Source: Xenorhabdus nematophila ATCC 19061
GTDB lineage: Bacteria; Pseudomonadota; Gammaproteobacteria; Enterobacterales; Enterobacteriaceae
Direction of reading: 5' to 3'
Assembly: GCF_000252955.1 (NCBI RefSeq)
Contig: NC_014228.1
Location: 1,130,005 to 1,194,004 of the forward strand
Length of the DNA: 64,000 bases
This document shows positions 20,629 to 33,456 of this stretch, in pieces. Positions within the stretch are counted from its first letter, which is position 1; each line of letters opens with the position of its first letter. Made by a program: the position numbers and the translations under genes. The notes under the pieces are model-generated. The model was not told the DNA's origin and made no database searches. It saw only the letters and a list, made by a program, of their open reading frames with translations.

Positions 20629-20743
20629 TATAGTCTTCTGAATAGGGAAGATTTCTAATAAGTATCTATGTGATAGAGGCAGTTTTCATGCCAAACAGTT
20701 TGATCGATTGTCATGAAACAATAGAAAAAGATCTTACAAAGAT

Positions 20744-20777
20744 AAAAAGAGGTGGAAAAAACATCTCTTTTTTCTTT
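20744..20777 (+). terminator. Terminator of clpB
   Basis: AAAAGAGGTG and CATCTCTTTT form a stem (one G-T pair) around GAAAAAA, followed by T-rich TTTCTTTTTTT. Confidence 0.85.
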
Positions 20778-20855
20778 TTTTAGGATGAAAAAACCTCAAA
20801 ACAGACTTTATTGAATGATAACTGAGCGGTTGATTGCTTTTTTGAAAAAAAACTA

Positions 20856-20883
20856 TTGTCAGCGCCGAAAAACTCCCTATAAT
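20856..20883 (+). promoter_or_regulatory. rRNA operon P1-type promoter
   Basis: TTGTCA, 16 bases, TATAAT, then a GCGCATC discriminator. This is the classic E. coli rrn P1 layout, including short spacing and stringent-type discriminator. An A/T-rich tract (TTTTTTGAAAAAAAACT) just upstream looks like an UP element. Confidence 0.85.
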
Positions 20884-21016
20884 GCGCATCCGTTGTCACG
20901 ATAAACACACAAACCTGTCGGGATGACAAAGTGAAAAGCCTTGAAAAATAAGGCTTGACACTGAAAGAGGAAAGCGTAAGATACGCAGCCTCGCAACCCG
21001 GAGCTTCCCGGTTGCC

Positions 21017-21028
21017 CGCTCTTTAACA
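21017..21028 (+). promoter_or_regulatory. rrn leader boxA antitermination site
   Basis: CGCTCTTTAACA matches the boxA consensus that recruits NusB/S10. A second copy, TGCTCTTTAACA, lies in the 16S-23S spacer at 22951-22962. Near it, CAATCTGTGTGGGCACT (about 21040) pairs with AGTGCCCACACAGATTG after the 16S (about 22739) to form the RNase III processing stem. Confidence 0.85.
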
Positions 21029-21173
21029 AGTTAATCAGACAATCTGTGTGGGCACTCGCAAGACACTATCGCACGCCGAAAGGCGAAAAAGATTAAACAA
21101 GTCTTGAAGAGTGAACAACAGTTAATTCATTACGAACTAACAACAGTTGAATTCTTTGAGCATCAAACACTTT

Positions 21174-22715
<1,542 letters not shown>

Positions 22716-22798
22716 CCGAATCGATAGGAATTCCTGTGCAGTGCCCACACAGATTGTCTGATGAAAGAAATGAGCAGCGTCTGCGAAGAAGACTTGAT

Positions 22799-22874
22799 GT
22801 CCCCTTCGTCTAGAGGCCTAGGACACCGCCCTTTCACGGCGGTAACAGGGGTTCGAATCCCCTAGGGGACGCCA
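22799..22874 (+). tRNA. tRNA-Glu (anticodon UUC) in the rrn spacer
   Basis: This 76-nt tRNA starts GTCCCCTTCGTCTAGAGG, has the anticodon loop CTTTCAC and an encoded CCA. It is the only spacer tRNA here, matching the E. coli rrnG type. Confidence 0.97.
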
Positions 22875-23059
22875 CTTTGCTCAGGGACCGGGTGAAAGGC
22901 GGTGCCATCGATATTGTTAAGCGCGGCTTGCGAGCCGGTTTAGCAATATTTGCTCTTTAACAATCTGGAACAAGCTGAAAATTTGAAACACTCAGTACCG
23001 TCGAACGGTATTGATGAATCTCTCAAAAACTCCAGTCCGAAGACACCTTCGGGTTGTGA

Positions 23060-25971
<2,912 letters not shown>

Positions 25972-26067
25972 ACAACACCGAAGGTGTTTTGGCGGGGTTT
26001 TGAGAGAAAACAGACGACAGGTTTCAGATTAGAGAAAAACAGCTTGTTCGGGATTGAATACAGGATT

Positions 26068-26187
26068 TGTCTGGCGGCAACAGCGCGGTGGTCCCACCTG
26101 ACCCCATGCCGAACTCAGCAGTGAAACGCCGTAGCGCCGATGGTAGTGTGGGGTCTCCCCATGCGAGAGTAGGACACTGCCAGACAT
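26068..26187 (+). rRNA. 5S ribosomal RNA
   Basis: The 120-nt gene starts TGTCTGGCGG and ends GCCAGACAT, which pair to form the terminal stem. It contains the canonical CCCATGCCGAACTCAG. Confidence 0.97.
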
Positions 26188-26198
26188 CAATTAGCCAA

Positions 26199-26229
26199 AA
26201 AAAGCCATCCTTCGCCGGATGGCTTTTTT
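26199..26229 (+). terminator. Terminator of the rRNA operon
   Basis: AAAGCCATCC and GGATGGCTTT form a perfect stem around TTCGCC, followed by TTTT. Confidence 0.92.
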
Positions 26230-26245
26230 GCATTTTGGGCATTAT

Positions 26246-26599
26246 TTACTTTATAGTTTGGTACAAACTATAACCAGTTATAGCACCAGCGATATCATAA
26301 GCGATATCATGCCAACTCCAGCCTGTTCCTGCTGAACGGCTATCATAAAACTCTTTTGCTGCCCCTAGACTAATTGATAAGAACACACCAAGCTGCGCAC
26401 TTTCACGATGTCTCCAATTCTGACGATCTCCGTAAGCATTCCCAGCTGCAGCTACAGCAGCAGAAAATAAGAAATGTTGTACTTTATCTTTGCCGCCCCA
26501 ATTATCGTTGGCTTGGCGCATATTAGAACAAGACGTATTCAATAGGAGAGGGAATATGATTAATATATTTTTTGTGAGGGAAATGACGGTTTTTTTCAT
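26246..26599 (-). CDS. yfiM: YfiM-family lipoprotein (DUF2279)
   Basis: This 117-residue protein has an N-terminal hydrophobic signal ending NTSC, a plausible lipobox, then NDNWGGKDKVQHF, SLGAAKEFYDSR and GWSWHDIAYDIAGAITGY. This matches the E. coli YfiM family, whose function is unknown. It sits between the rRNA operon and pssA as in E. coli, where kgtP also lies here; kgtP is absent. Convergent with the rRNA operon. Confidence 0.85.
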   Translation of the reverse strand: MKKTVISLTKNILIIFPLLLNTSCSNMRQANDNWGGKDKVQHFLFSAAVAAAGNAYGDRQNWRHRESAQLGVFLSISLGAAKEFYDSRSAGTGWSWHDIAYDIAGAITGYSLYQTIK

Positions 26600-26656
26600 T
26601 GTAATTTACGCCATGATTTATTTGTCTTTAAATCATAGCTATTTGATAAATAAGAT

Positions 26657-26690
26657 ACAAAAAATCCCCTCTGCAATTGCGAGAGGGGAT
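26657..26690 (-). terminator. Terminator of pssA
   Basis: On the minus strand, ATCCCCTC and GAGGGGAT form a stem around TCGCAATTGCA-type loop sequence, followed by TTTTTTG, 28 bases past the pssA stop. Confidence 0.88.
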
Positions 26691-26717
26691 AAAAAATTTG
26701 ATAATTATTTATCTATT

Positions 26718-28073
26718 TTACAGTATTCTACTAATTAACCGATCAACTCTAATGCGGCGTAAGCGACGTATTAGTTTGCGAACTTTAACAGGGTAGAGTT
26801 GGATACTCTCTAATTCCTGATAGTTGTTAATAAGTTTTGTATGAGAACGAATGCAATCCAGTTCTATGGAACGCTGTGATTGCATTTCTTGATGGGGATC
26901 ATGAATTAGAACAGCATTTTCCAGATCTAAACCCCATGCACGAGGATTAAGGTTATTACCAGTAATCAGTTGCCATTTATTATCAACCCAGATCCCTTTT
27001 AAGTGATAAGAATTATCTTGGTCTTTCCATAAACGTACGCTTAACTGCTGGCTATCAATAAATTTTTGCAGCCGACTGGTAAAACGACGCAGGTTAATTT
27101 CATACAGATAAGGCAAAGCGCCGATAATTCTAAATGGTTCTTCCGGAGGGATATAAAAATCATTGGCGGTTTTATCTCCAATGATAATTTCAACTTGTTT
27201 TCCTTGGCGAAGTAAACGTGATATTGATCGTACTAACACGGCAGGTAAGTTGAAATATGGGGTACAGATCACCAACTTATTTTCAGTGCAAGCCATCAGA
27301 TGACAGATTATTTTATTCAGCAGGTTTTTCTTCCCTAATCCAACCAGAGGTGTTACAGCCAACTCCTCGTTTGAGGCTTGATTCTCAAAGTGATATTCAG
27401 CATTGCGCAATGAAGCACGAAATTGCCGGATCAAATTTTTAATCTCAAGACTACGCGGAAGGTTAGGATTTACTAAATTTTTTACGGCATCTGATGTAAG
27501 AATACTTTCATCTATAAATTGTTTCATGATGGCTGCAAGTTTTGCATTATGCAGCAAATGATAACGGTCATAACGATATTTTTCATGGCGGTGCAGATAG
27601 GCATCATTAATACTGGCCCCGCTATAAATTACCGTATCATCAAAGATAAAGCCTTTTAAATGTAAAACGCCCAGTGCTTCACGTGTGTTCACTGGAACAC
27701 CCAAAATTGGAATGTGAACATCAGGGTGGTTTTCAGCCATAGAACAGTACCAATCTGCGTTTGTTGCCGCTGTTTTTACGCCAATACGACCACGTTGAGC
27801 ACGGTGCCAATCAACCAGAATTTTGATATCTAATTCAGGATGCTTTTGCTTGGCAGCATATAATGCAGTCAGAATATCTCGCCCGGCATCATCGTTTTCT
27901 AAATATAATGCGGCAATATAAATACACTTCTGGGCGTTTGCGATGCGTTCCAGTAAGGTGCTGAGGAACACTTTGGATTGATAAAGTGTCTCTATGTCAG
28001 CAACTGACTGCGGTAGTTTAGGCAGTTGTGCAAGGTGTTGTTGGTGTTTTGCCTGTTTAAATTTGGACAACAT
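26718..28073 (-). CDS. pssA: CDP-diacylglycerol-serine O-phosphatidyltransferase
   Basis: PssA makes phosphatidylserine, the precursor of phosphatidylethanolamine. The 451-residue protein belongs to the phospholipase D superfamily, with two HKD-type motifs: LHLKGFIFDD (about 135) and YHLKGIWVDN (about 355). The very basic C-terminus (VRKLIRRLRRIRVDRLI) suits ribosome or acidic-membrane association. Start at the ATG 28073 (MLSKFKQAKHQQH) matches E. coli; a GTG one codon earlier is also possible. Confidence 0.97.
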   Translation of the reverse strand: MLSKFKQAKHQQHLAQLPKLPQSVADIETLYQSKVFLSTLLERIANAQKCIYIAALYLENDDAGRDILTALYAAKQKHPELDIKILVDWHRAQRGRIGVKTAATNADWYCSMAENHPDVHIPILGVPVNTREALGVLHLKGFIFDDTVIYSGASINDAYLHRHEKYRYDRYHLLHNAKLAAIMKQFIDESILTSDAVKNLVNPNLPRSLEIKNLIRQFRASLRNAEYHFENQASNEELAVTPLVGLGKKNLLNKIICHLMACTENKLVICTPYFNLPAVLVRSISRLLRQGKQVEIIIGDKTANDFYIPPEEPFRIIGALPYLYEINLRRFTSRLQKFIDSQQLSVRLWKDQDNSYHLKGIWVDNKWQLITGNNLNPRAWGLDLENAVLIHDPHQEMQSQRSIELDCIRSHTKLINNYQELESIQLYPVKVRKLIRRLRRIRVDRLISRIL

Positions 28074-28278
28074 CACAGTGCGTTTTTTCTCTTAGTTTAG
28101 ATGGAATAAGTCCCATCATAAGGTGTATGAATCAAAATGATCTGGCGATGATACCATTAGTTTGGCATCTTGTGAGTATGAATTAACTCTTCAGGGTTGA
28201 TTGCTCTAAGTCTGTGCGATATATCACGGAATGAAGATCTTTTGTTGTCTTCTGGTATTAAGTTACTTTGTATTTTTG

Positions 28279-30834
28279 TTAAAGCTTTAATACTAAATTA
28301 ACGATGCCATCTTCTAATTGAATATCAACAGTGAACCCAAGTTTCCTCGCTAGCTGGATCATATTACGGTTTTCCGGCATGGTGATAGCCGTTAGTGTCT
28401 GAATACCATGTCCTCTTGTGTAATGAATTAGTTTTGTCATGAGTTGATAGCCTAACGTAATCCCCTTCAGATCTGATCGGACTAATATCGCAAATTCTGC
28501 TTCGATATTATCAGGATCGGCCATAGCGCGGGCAACTCCAATAATTTCAGGCGTTGTTGTTGGATGACGTATCGCGACAAATGCCATTTCTCTGTCATAA
28601 TCAATTTGGGTCATATTGGCGAGATCATCATGGGTAAACTCATTAATCTCGCTAAAATATCGATAATAAAGGTCTTCTTTTGTAACCTGACTAATAAATA
28701 ATTTTAATAAAGGTTCATCTTCAGGCAAGATCGGGCGCAAAAAACATTTAAAATCATCTTTTATACAAATAGTTTCTTCCAGTTCATTGGGATAAGGCCG
28801 GATAGCAAGCCGATTGTGAGGATCACCTGTTACTGGTGCTAACTCCATGACTACATCTAATAAGGTAAATTCATTACCTGATGCGAGCATCGGATGAATG
28901 TTCATGCGAATAATTTGTGGGCAATCGATCAGGAGATTGGATACTCTGACTAATAACTGACTGAGAGCAGGAATATCCAAAGGTAATAATGAGCCGCCAG
29001 ATCTTATTTTGCCACTCTTAATAGCCTGAATAACAAGATAACGTGCCAAAGCCATATTTAGAGGGGGAAGGGCAACGGCGGCCTGTGTTTCATTAGCCCA
29101 ATCACTTCCTCCTTCGCCAAGCATGATTAAAGGGCCAAATATTTCATCTTGTTCTATAGAAATCCTCAATTCTTGTGCACCCGCTCGATTAGCCATACTC
29201 TGGACGAGCAGACCATGAATTCTGGCTTGTGGGAAATTTTGCCTGACGCGTTCAATAATCGCTTGGGCCGCGGTTTTGACTTCATCGGCATTACGCAAAT
29301 AAAGCATGACTCCTTGTACTTCTGATTTATGAGGGATGTCAGGGGAGCGCAGTTTCAGTGCCACGGGATAACCAATTTTTTCTGCTATCTTGACTGCATC
29401 ATCACTGGTATGGGCAATCCAAGTTGGCAGAGTATTTAAACCATAGGCTTCAAGAATTGGTTGCACTTCATGGGTATCCAGCTGAATATTTCCTCTATCG
29501 AGAGATTGTTGTATACATTCATGGGCACGGGCAGTATTCGATGTAATGCCAATGGGCAAAGAGGGCGTTTCTTTGAGTTGCTTTTGGTTTCGCTGGTATT
29601 CCACCATATGCATAAAAGCCGTTATTGCACCTTCAGGCGTACGGTATGTTGGAATACCGGCTTCACTAAATAAACGCCTGGCGTCTAACGAAGAATATTC
29701 ACCACACCAATTAGTAAATATTGTTATCCATTTTCCGCGCGGATGTTCTTTAATTGTTTGGATGGCCCGGATAGCTGTCGTTTGGCTGTGAGAGATGGCG
29801 CTGGGGGAATGAATGAGTAGTAACGCATCATAATCATGGTTATCTAACAGCAAGTTGAGGGTGGCAATATATTGCTCGGTTGAAGAATCATCACCGATAT
29901 CTAAAGGATTACGCGGCAGAATTGTTTCGGGAAAGATGTCAGACAATTTTCTGGTTGTTTCCTCCCCCAATACTGCCAATTTTCCTGTTCTCCTGAGTAG
30001 CTCGTCCAGCGCCATTGCCGCAGGTGCTGCGCCATTACTGACGATTAGCAAGCGCTCCCCCCGCAGAGGGCGCATAAAACTTAATGTTTCTACAGCGGAA
30101 AACATTTCATGTGTATCTTGTACGCGCAGTAACCCTGCCCGTTGGATTGCAGCATCATAGGCGGCATCAAAATTCTGTTGTTCTCCGAGCAATTGCTGCG
30201 CTTTTCGGGTACGGCTACTTTTCACGATCAGGATAGGTTTATTGCGTGAAGCACTTCGAGAAGCAGAAAGAAAACGTCGGGCATCACTGATATGTTCCAG
30301 ATGTAACAAAATGGCACTGGTTTTACTGTCTCTTGCTAAAAAGTCGAGCAGATCATCAATATCAATATCAACACTGTCTCCTAAAGCAATAAAATATGAA
30401 AAACCAATATTGCGATGATTTGCCCAATCCAGAATTGTGTTTGATATTGCGGCTGACTGCGAAATAAAGGCCAGTTTACCTTTTAGAATAGGAATAGGGG
30501 AAAAACTGGCATTTAATCCTATCCAAGGAGCCAGAATACCAAGACTATTAGGTCCCAGAATACGGATATGATGTTTCAGGCCACACTGTTTCAATTCAGT
30601 GAATTGTGATGGTGGCGAGGATAAAATAATAACGGTTTTGCATCCGTGCAGGGCTAGTTGTTCCAATAATGATAAATTGCGGCTGTGATGAGTGCAGATT
30701 ACAGCAAGATCGGGGGTTAGTGGTAACTTATTGATAGAAGGATAGGCCAGTACACCCAGAACAGAGCGTCTGTTTGGTGTTACAGGAAGAATGGGTCCTG
30801 TAAACCCGCCCATCAGCAAATTTCGTATTAACAT
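28279..30834 (-). CDS. patZ: Protein lysine acetyltransferase PatZ, N-terminus lost to an in-frame stop
   Basis: PatZ (YfiQ/Pka) acetylates protein lysines using acetyl-CoA. It has an NDP-forming acyl-CoA-synthetase-like region (about 1-670 here, with DIPHKSEVQGVMLYL) and a C-terminal GNAT domain (from about 700, FLRPILPEDEPLLKLF, GITLGYQLM). The usable frame from 30834 gives 851 residues, against about 886 in E. coli. Upstream, the same frame encodes MSQRGLEA, then TGA (30895-30897), then LRPKSIAVIGAS. The ancestral start at 30921 is thus separated by a nonsense codon. A restart at 30834 would lack the first strand and glycine loop of the CoA-binding fold, so the enzyme may be impaired. Confidence 0.9.
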   Translation of the reverse strand: MLIRNLLMGGFTGPILPVTPNRRSVLGVLAYPSINKLPLTPDLAVICTHHSRNLSLLEQLALHGCKTVIILSSPPSQFTELKQCGLKHHIRILGPNSLGILAPWIGLNASFSPIPILKGKLAFISQSAAISNTILDWANHRNIGFSYFIALGDSVDIDIDDLLDFLARDSKTSAILLHLEHISDARRFLSASRSASRNKPILIVKSSRTRKAQQLLGEQQNFDAAYDAAIQRAGLLRVQDTHEMFSAVETLSFMRPLRGERLLIVSNGAAPAAMALDELLRRTGKLAVLGEETTRKLSDIFPETILPRNPLDIGDDSSTEQYIATLNLLLDNHDYDALLLIHSPSAISHSQTTAIRAIQTIKEHPRGKWITIFTNWCGEYSSLDARRLFSEAGIPTYRTPEGAITAFMHMVEYQRNQKQLKETPSLPIGITSNTARAHECIQQSLDRGNIQLDTHEVQPILEAYGLNTLPTWIAHTSDDAVKIAEKIGYPVALKLRSPDIPHKSEVQGVMLYLRNADEVKTAAQAIIERVRQNFPQARIHGLLVQSMANRAGAQELRISIEQDEIFGPLIMLGEGGSDWANETQAAVALPPLNMALARYLVIQAIKSGKIRSGGSLLPLDIPALSQLLVRVSNLLIDCPQIIRMNIHPMLASGNEFTLLDVVMELAPVTGDPHNRLAIRPYPNELEETICIKDDFKCFLRPILPEDEPLLKLFISQVTKEDLYYRYFSEINEFTHDDLANMTQIDYDREMAFVAIRHPTTTPEIIGVARAMADPDNIEAEFAILVRSDLKGITLGYQLMTKLIHYTRGHGIQTLTAITMPENRNMIQLARKLGFTVDIQLEDGIVNLVLKL

Positions 30835-31047
30835 CGAACTGGCTTTTTCTGATTTTTCAGAAGCACCGATAACGGCGATAGATTTAGGGCGTAATCATGC
30901 TTCAAGTCCGCGCTGGCTCATTTCTGGGATTCCTCGTCAATTATCGCATCAGTAAACAATCACCACTAATCAAACAGTTATCATGAATAACTTTAGTTAC
31001 TATCCGCTATTTTAGAGAAACATGTTAAAAGTTACTGTGATTGTTTC

Positions 31048-31719
31048 CTACAGATGATTCGATTTTCCAGCCAGATACTGTTCACGAAAGTGATTGAAAT
31101 GACTGAGTAATGATTGTGATGCCTCTCGATCTCCAGCTAATTCTAATGCTGCTGCTGCGACTTCGGCAGTACAATGTTGTTCTTTTCTTGACGGTACTCG
31201 CAGTAAATAATCCATTTTGGCGAGGTTATTAATAGATAACAGAGGAATACCATCCAGGTATGGGCTTTTGCGAAACATTTTTTTTGCTTCCGGCCAAGTT
31301 CCATCCAGTATAATGAACAACGGTGGTTTTTGATTATCGGGAAGCTGTTGATACACAGTGCGGGGAGGCGTAGCGTAACTGTCCGGGAAGATCAAATAGG
31401 GCTGTCGGCTTGGGTCAAGCAATACTTCTAGCATTTGTTGGTCAGGCTCGGTTCTGGACCAGAGGAAAGCATGTGTATCGGGTAAAATATCTGCAATTAA
31501 TTTTCCGGTATTGCTGGGTTTCATAGGCTCAGTATCAAACATGATGAGACAAAAGCGGCTTTCCGCGTTTGTTGGTGAAACCCTTCCACATAAGCATTTT
31601 TTTCGGGGCAATAAACAATGCAGGCAACGCTGCACGCGGCAACCTCTGGCCTGAAAAGGTCGGGTAGATCGGGCAAGGCGACGTTGGCGAAGCTGATAAA
31701 CGGCGTTGTTATTTCTCAT
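31048..31719 (-). CDS. tapT: tRNA-uridine aminocarboxypropyltransferase TapT (DTW domain)
   Basis: TapT (YfiP) forms acp3U at position 47 of tRNAs from AdoMet. The 223-residue product from ATG 31719 (MRNNNAVYQLRQRRLAR) has a zinc-type CLHCLLPRKKCLC cluster near residue 35. It also has MFDTEPMKPSNTG and DGTWPEAKKMFRKSPYL, the DTW signature, near residue 145. A TTG 12 bases upstream was rejected. It lies between patZ and divergent yfiF; the E. coli neighbour trxC is absent. Confidence 0.92.
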   Translation of the reverse strand: MRNNNAVYQLRQRRLARSTRPFQARGCRVQRCLHCLLPRKKCLCGRVSPTNAESRFCLIMFDTEPMKPSNTGKLIADILPDTHAFLWSRTEPDQQMLEVLLDPSRQPYLIFPDSYATPPRTVYQQLPDNQKPPLFIILDGTWPEAKKMFRKSPYLDGIPLLSINNLAKMDYLLRVPSRKEQHCTAEVAAAALELAGDREASQSLLSHFNHFREQYLAGKSNHL

Positions 31720-31853
31720 TTCGGAACTCAAACATGTTCGTGGATAAAGCCAGTAAAAAATTAGCGGTTATTTTAATGGATTGTCGTTGCCAGAGGTAGC
31801 ATCAGGCGCGAACATCGGGTAATCTTCGCGCCATAATGCAGTTGGAGAAATAA

Positions 31854-32927
31854 ATGAACGATTCCTATAGTGGTAAAAACGGTAAAGTCAAAGTGATGTA
31901 TGTCCGCAACGAGGACAGCAACGATAGTCGTAGAGACAATGACCGTGATAGAAATAATGGTCGTGGTAGAAACAACGACCGCCGCAGAAACAGTGACAGC
32001 TATAAAGACGATAAGCGCTCATTTGGTAAAGGGCGTGATCAGGGTGACCGCCGTCGTGATAGTGATCGCCCGGCGCGTTCAGGTGATCGTTCTCCCTGGA
32101 GAACTGTTTCCCGTCCCGAGGAAGAATCTCTTAAACCAGATCACGGTGGCATCAGCGGTAAAAGTTATATCGATCCTGAACAACTGCGCCGCCAGCGTCT
32201 GGAAGAAACTCGTATTTATGGGGAAAATGCTTGTCTGGCGATGTTCCAAAACCGCCCGGATGCGATTGTTCGAGCGTGGTTTGTTCAATCCGTTACTCCA
32301 CGTTTCCGCAATGCGTTAAAATGGATGGCGGCAAATCGCAAAGCTTACCATGTGGTTGATGATCAAGAATTGGCTAAAGCATCAGGTACAGAACATCATG
32401 GTGGCGTATGCTTTTTGATTAAGAAACGCAATGGCTTGGGTGTAGAAACCTATTTACAGCAAGCGCCGGCAAAAGATTGTGTTCTGGCGTTGGAAAATGT
32501 AGGGAACCCACATAATCTTGGGGCAATTATGCGTAGTTGTGCGCATTTTGGCGTACAAGGTGTTGTTTTGCAGGATACTGCAATGCTTGAGTCAGGTGCT
32601 GCTGTTCGCACTGCTGAAGGGGGCGCAGAACATATCAAAGGCATTGATGCTGATGGTTTCACGGATACGCTGAATAAATTCCGCAATGAAGGTTACACCA
32701 TTGTGACCACATCAAGCCACAAGGGGAGTACAGCACTGGCACAAGCAACATTGCCAGAAAAAATGGTCTTGGTGTTAGGGCAAGAGAGTGATGGTTTAAG
32801 TGACAGCATTTGGGAAGATGGGGATATTCGTCTTTCAATTGGCGGTACAGGTCGGGTTGAAAGCCTGAATGTTTCTGTTGCTACAGGTATTCTGCTGGCA
32901 GAATGGTGGCGTCAAAATAAAGTTTAA
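31854..32927 (+). CDS. yfiF: TrmH/SpoU-family RNA 2'-O-methyltransferase YfiF
   Basis: This 357-residue protein has a SPOUT methyltransferase domain in its C-terminal half: [19 protein letters not shown] (about 205), [11 protein letters not shown] (about 305) and [19 protein letters not shown] at the end. These are the three SpoU motifs. Residues 20-75 form a very basic, low-complexity tail of Asn-Asp-Arg and Gly-Arg repeats, more Arg/Asn-rich than I recall in E. coli YfiF and probably an RNA-binding disordered arm. The RNA target is not known. Divergent from tapT. Confidence 0.9.
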   Translation: MNDSYSGKNGKVKVMYVRNEDSNDSRRDNDRDRNNGRGRNNDRRRNSDSYKDDKRSFGKGRDQGDRRRDSDRPARSGDRSPWRTVSRPEEESLKPDHGGISGKSYIDPEQLRRQRLEETRIYGENACLAMFQNRPDAIVRAWFVQSVTPRFRNALKWMAANRKAYHVVDDQELAKASGTEHHGGVCFLIKKRNGLGVETYLQQAPAKDCVLALENVGNPHNLGAIMRSCAHFGVQGVVLQDTAMLESGAAVRTAEGGAEHIKGIDADGFTDTLNKFRNEGYTIVTTSSHKGSTALAQATLPEKMVLVLGQESDGLSDSIWEDGDIRLSIGGTGRVESLNVSVATGILLAEWWRQNKV

Positions 32928-33265
32928 TTTATATACCTAATAAGCTCCAAATTGCCGGATAGGCAGAAAAACAGTAATTTGAACGCAGAAAAGGTCGCTA
33001 ATTACTTTTATCTATAAGGCTCTGACTATTAGTTGGAGCCTTTATTTTATCCTCTTATTTATTAAGGGTATTTTTATTGTCACAATGAAAATATTTTATT
33101 AAATTAAATAAAAACAATTGTTATTATTTCAAAAAATATCATTTCATAATTACCTTGAATTTTATATGTGTTATTTAAAATTCATGCCATTTATAATTCA
33201 TCCCTTACTACATCTCCTTTACAAATATGTGGACAAATTTTACTTAAGATCCTGCTCTTTTAGGG

Positions 33266-33294
33266 TTGTTAATAGTAATGATTTTAATTATCAT
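33266..33294 (+). promoter_or_regulatory. Fur box overlapping the promoter of the siderophore locus
   Basis: AGTAATGATTTTAATTATC (33274-33292) matches the 19-bp Fur box GATAATGATAATCATTATC at 14 positions. It covers a candidate promoter with TTGTTA (33266-33271), 17 bases, then TATCAT (33289-33294). Iron repression of the first gene is a direct prediction. The rest of the 32928-33456 gap is AT-rich and shows no supported gene. Confidence 0.65.
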
Positions 33295-33456
33295 TCATGA
33301 AAATAAAAACAAAGACTATAATTTTGGTGAGCCAGAGTTAATACCCACAGCATGGATAGTAATATCCAGATATTTATATAGAGATGTATCACCCTGTTAA
33401 TCAGATTTTCATATGAAAACAGGGGCGTACAGGATATGAATGAAGGGCTTTATTGA

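Noticed and set aside
30895..30897. Selenocysteine insertion at the patZ UGA
   Set aside because: The corresponding E. coli residue is Leu, not Cys, and I see no reason to expect a SECIS element; nonsense mutation or sequencing error is simpler.
33118..33300. A 60-residue frame between yfiF and the siderophore locus
   Set aside because: It overlaps the Fur box and promoter region and has no ribosome site.
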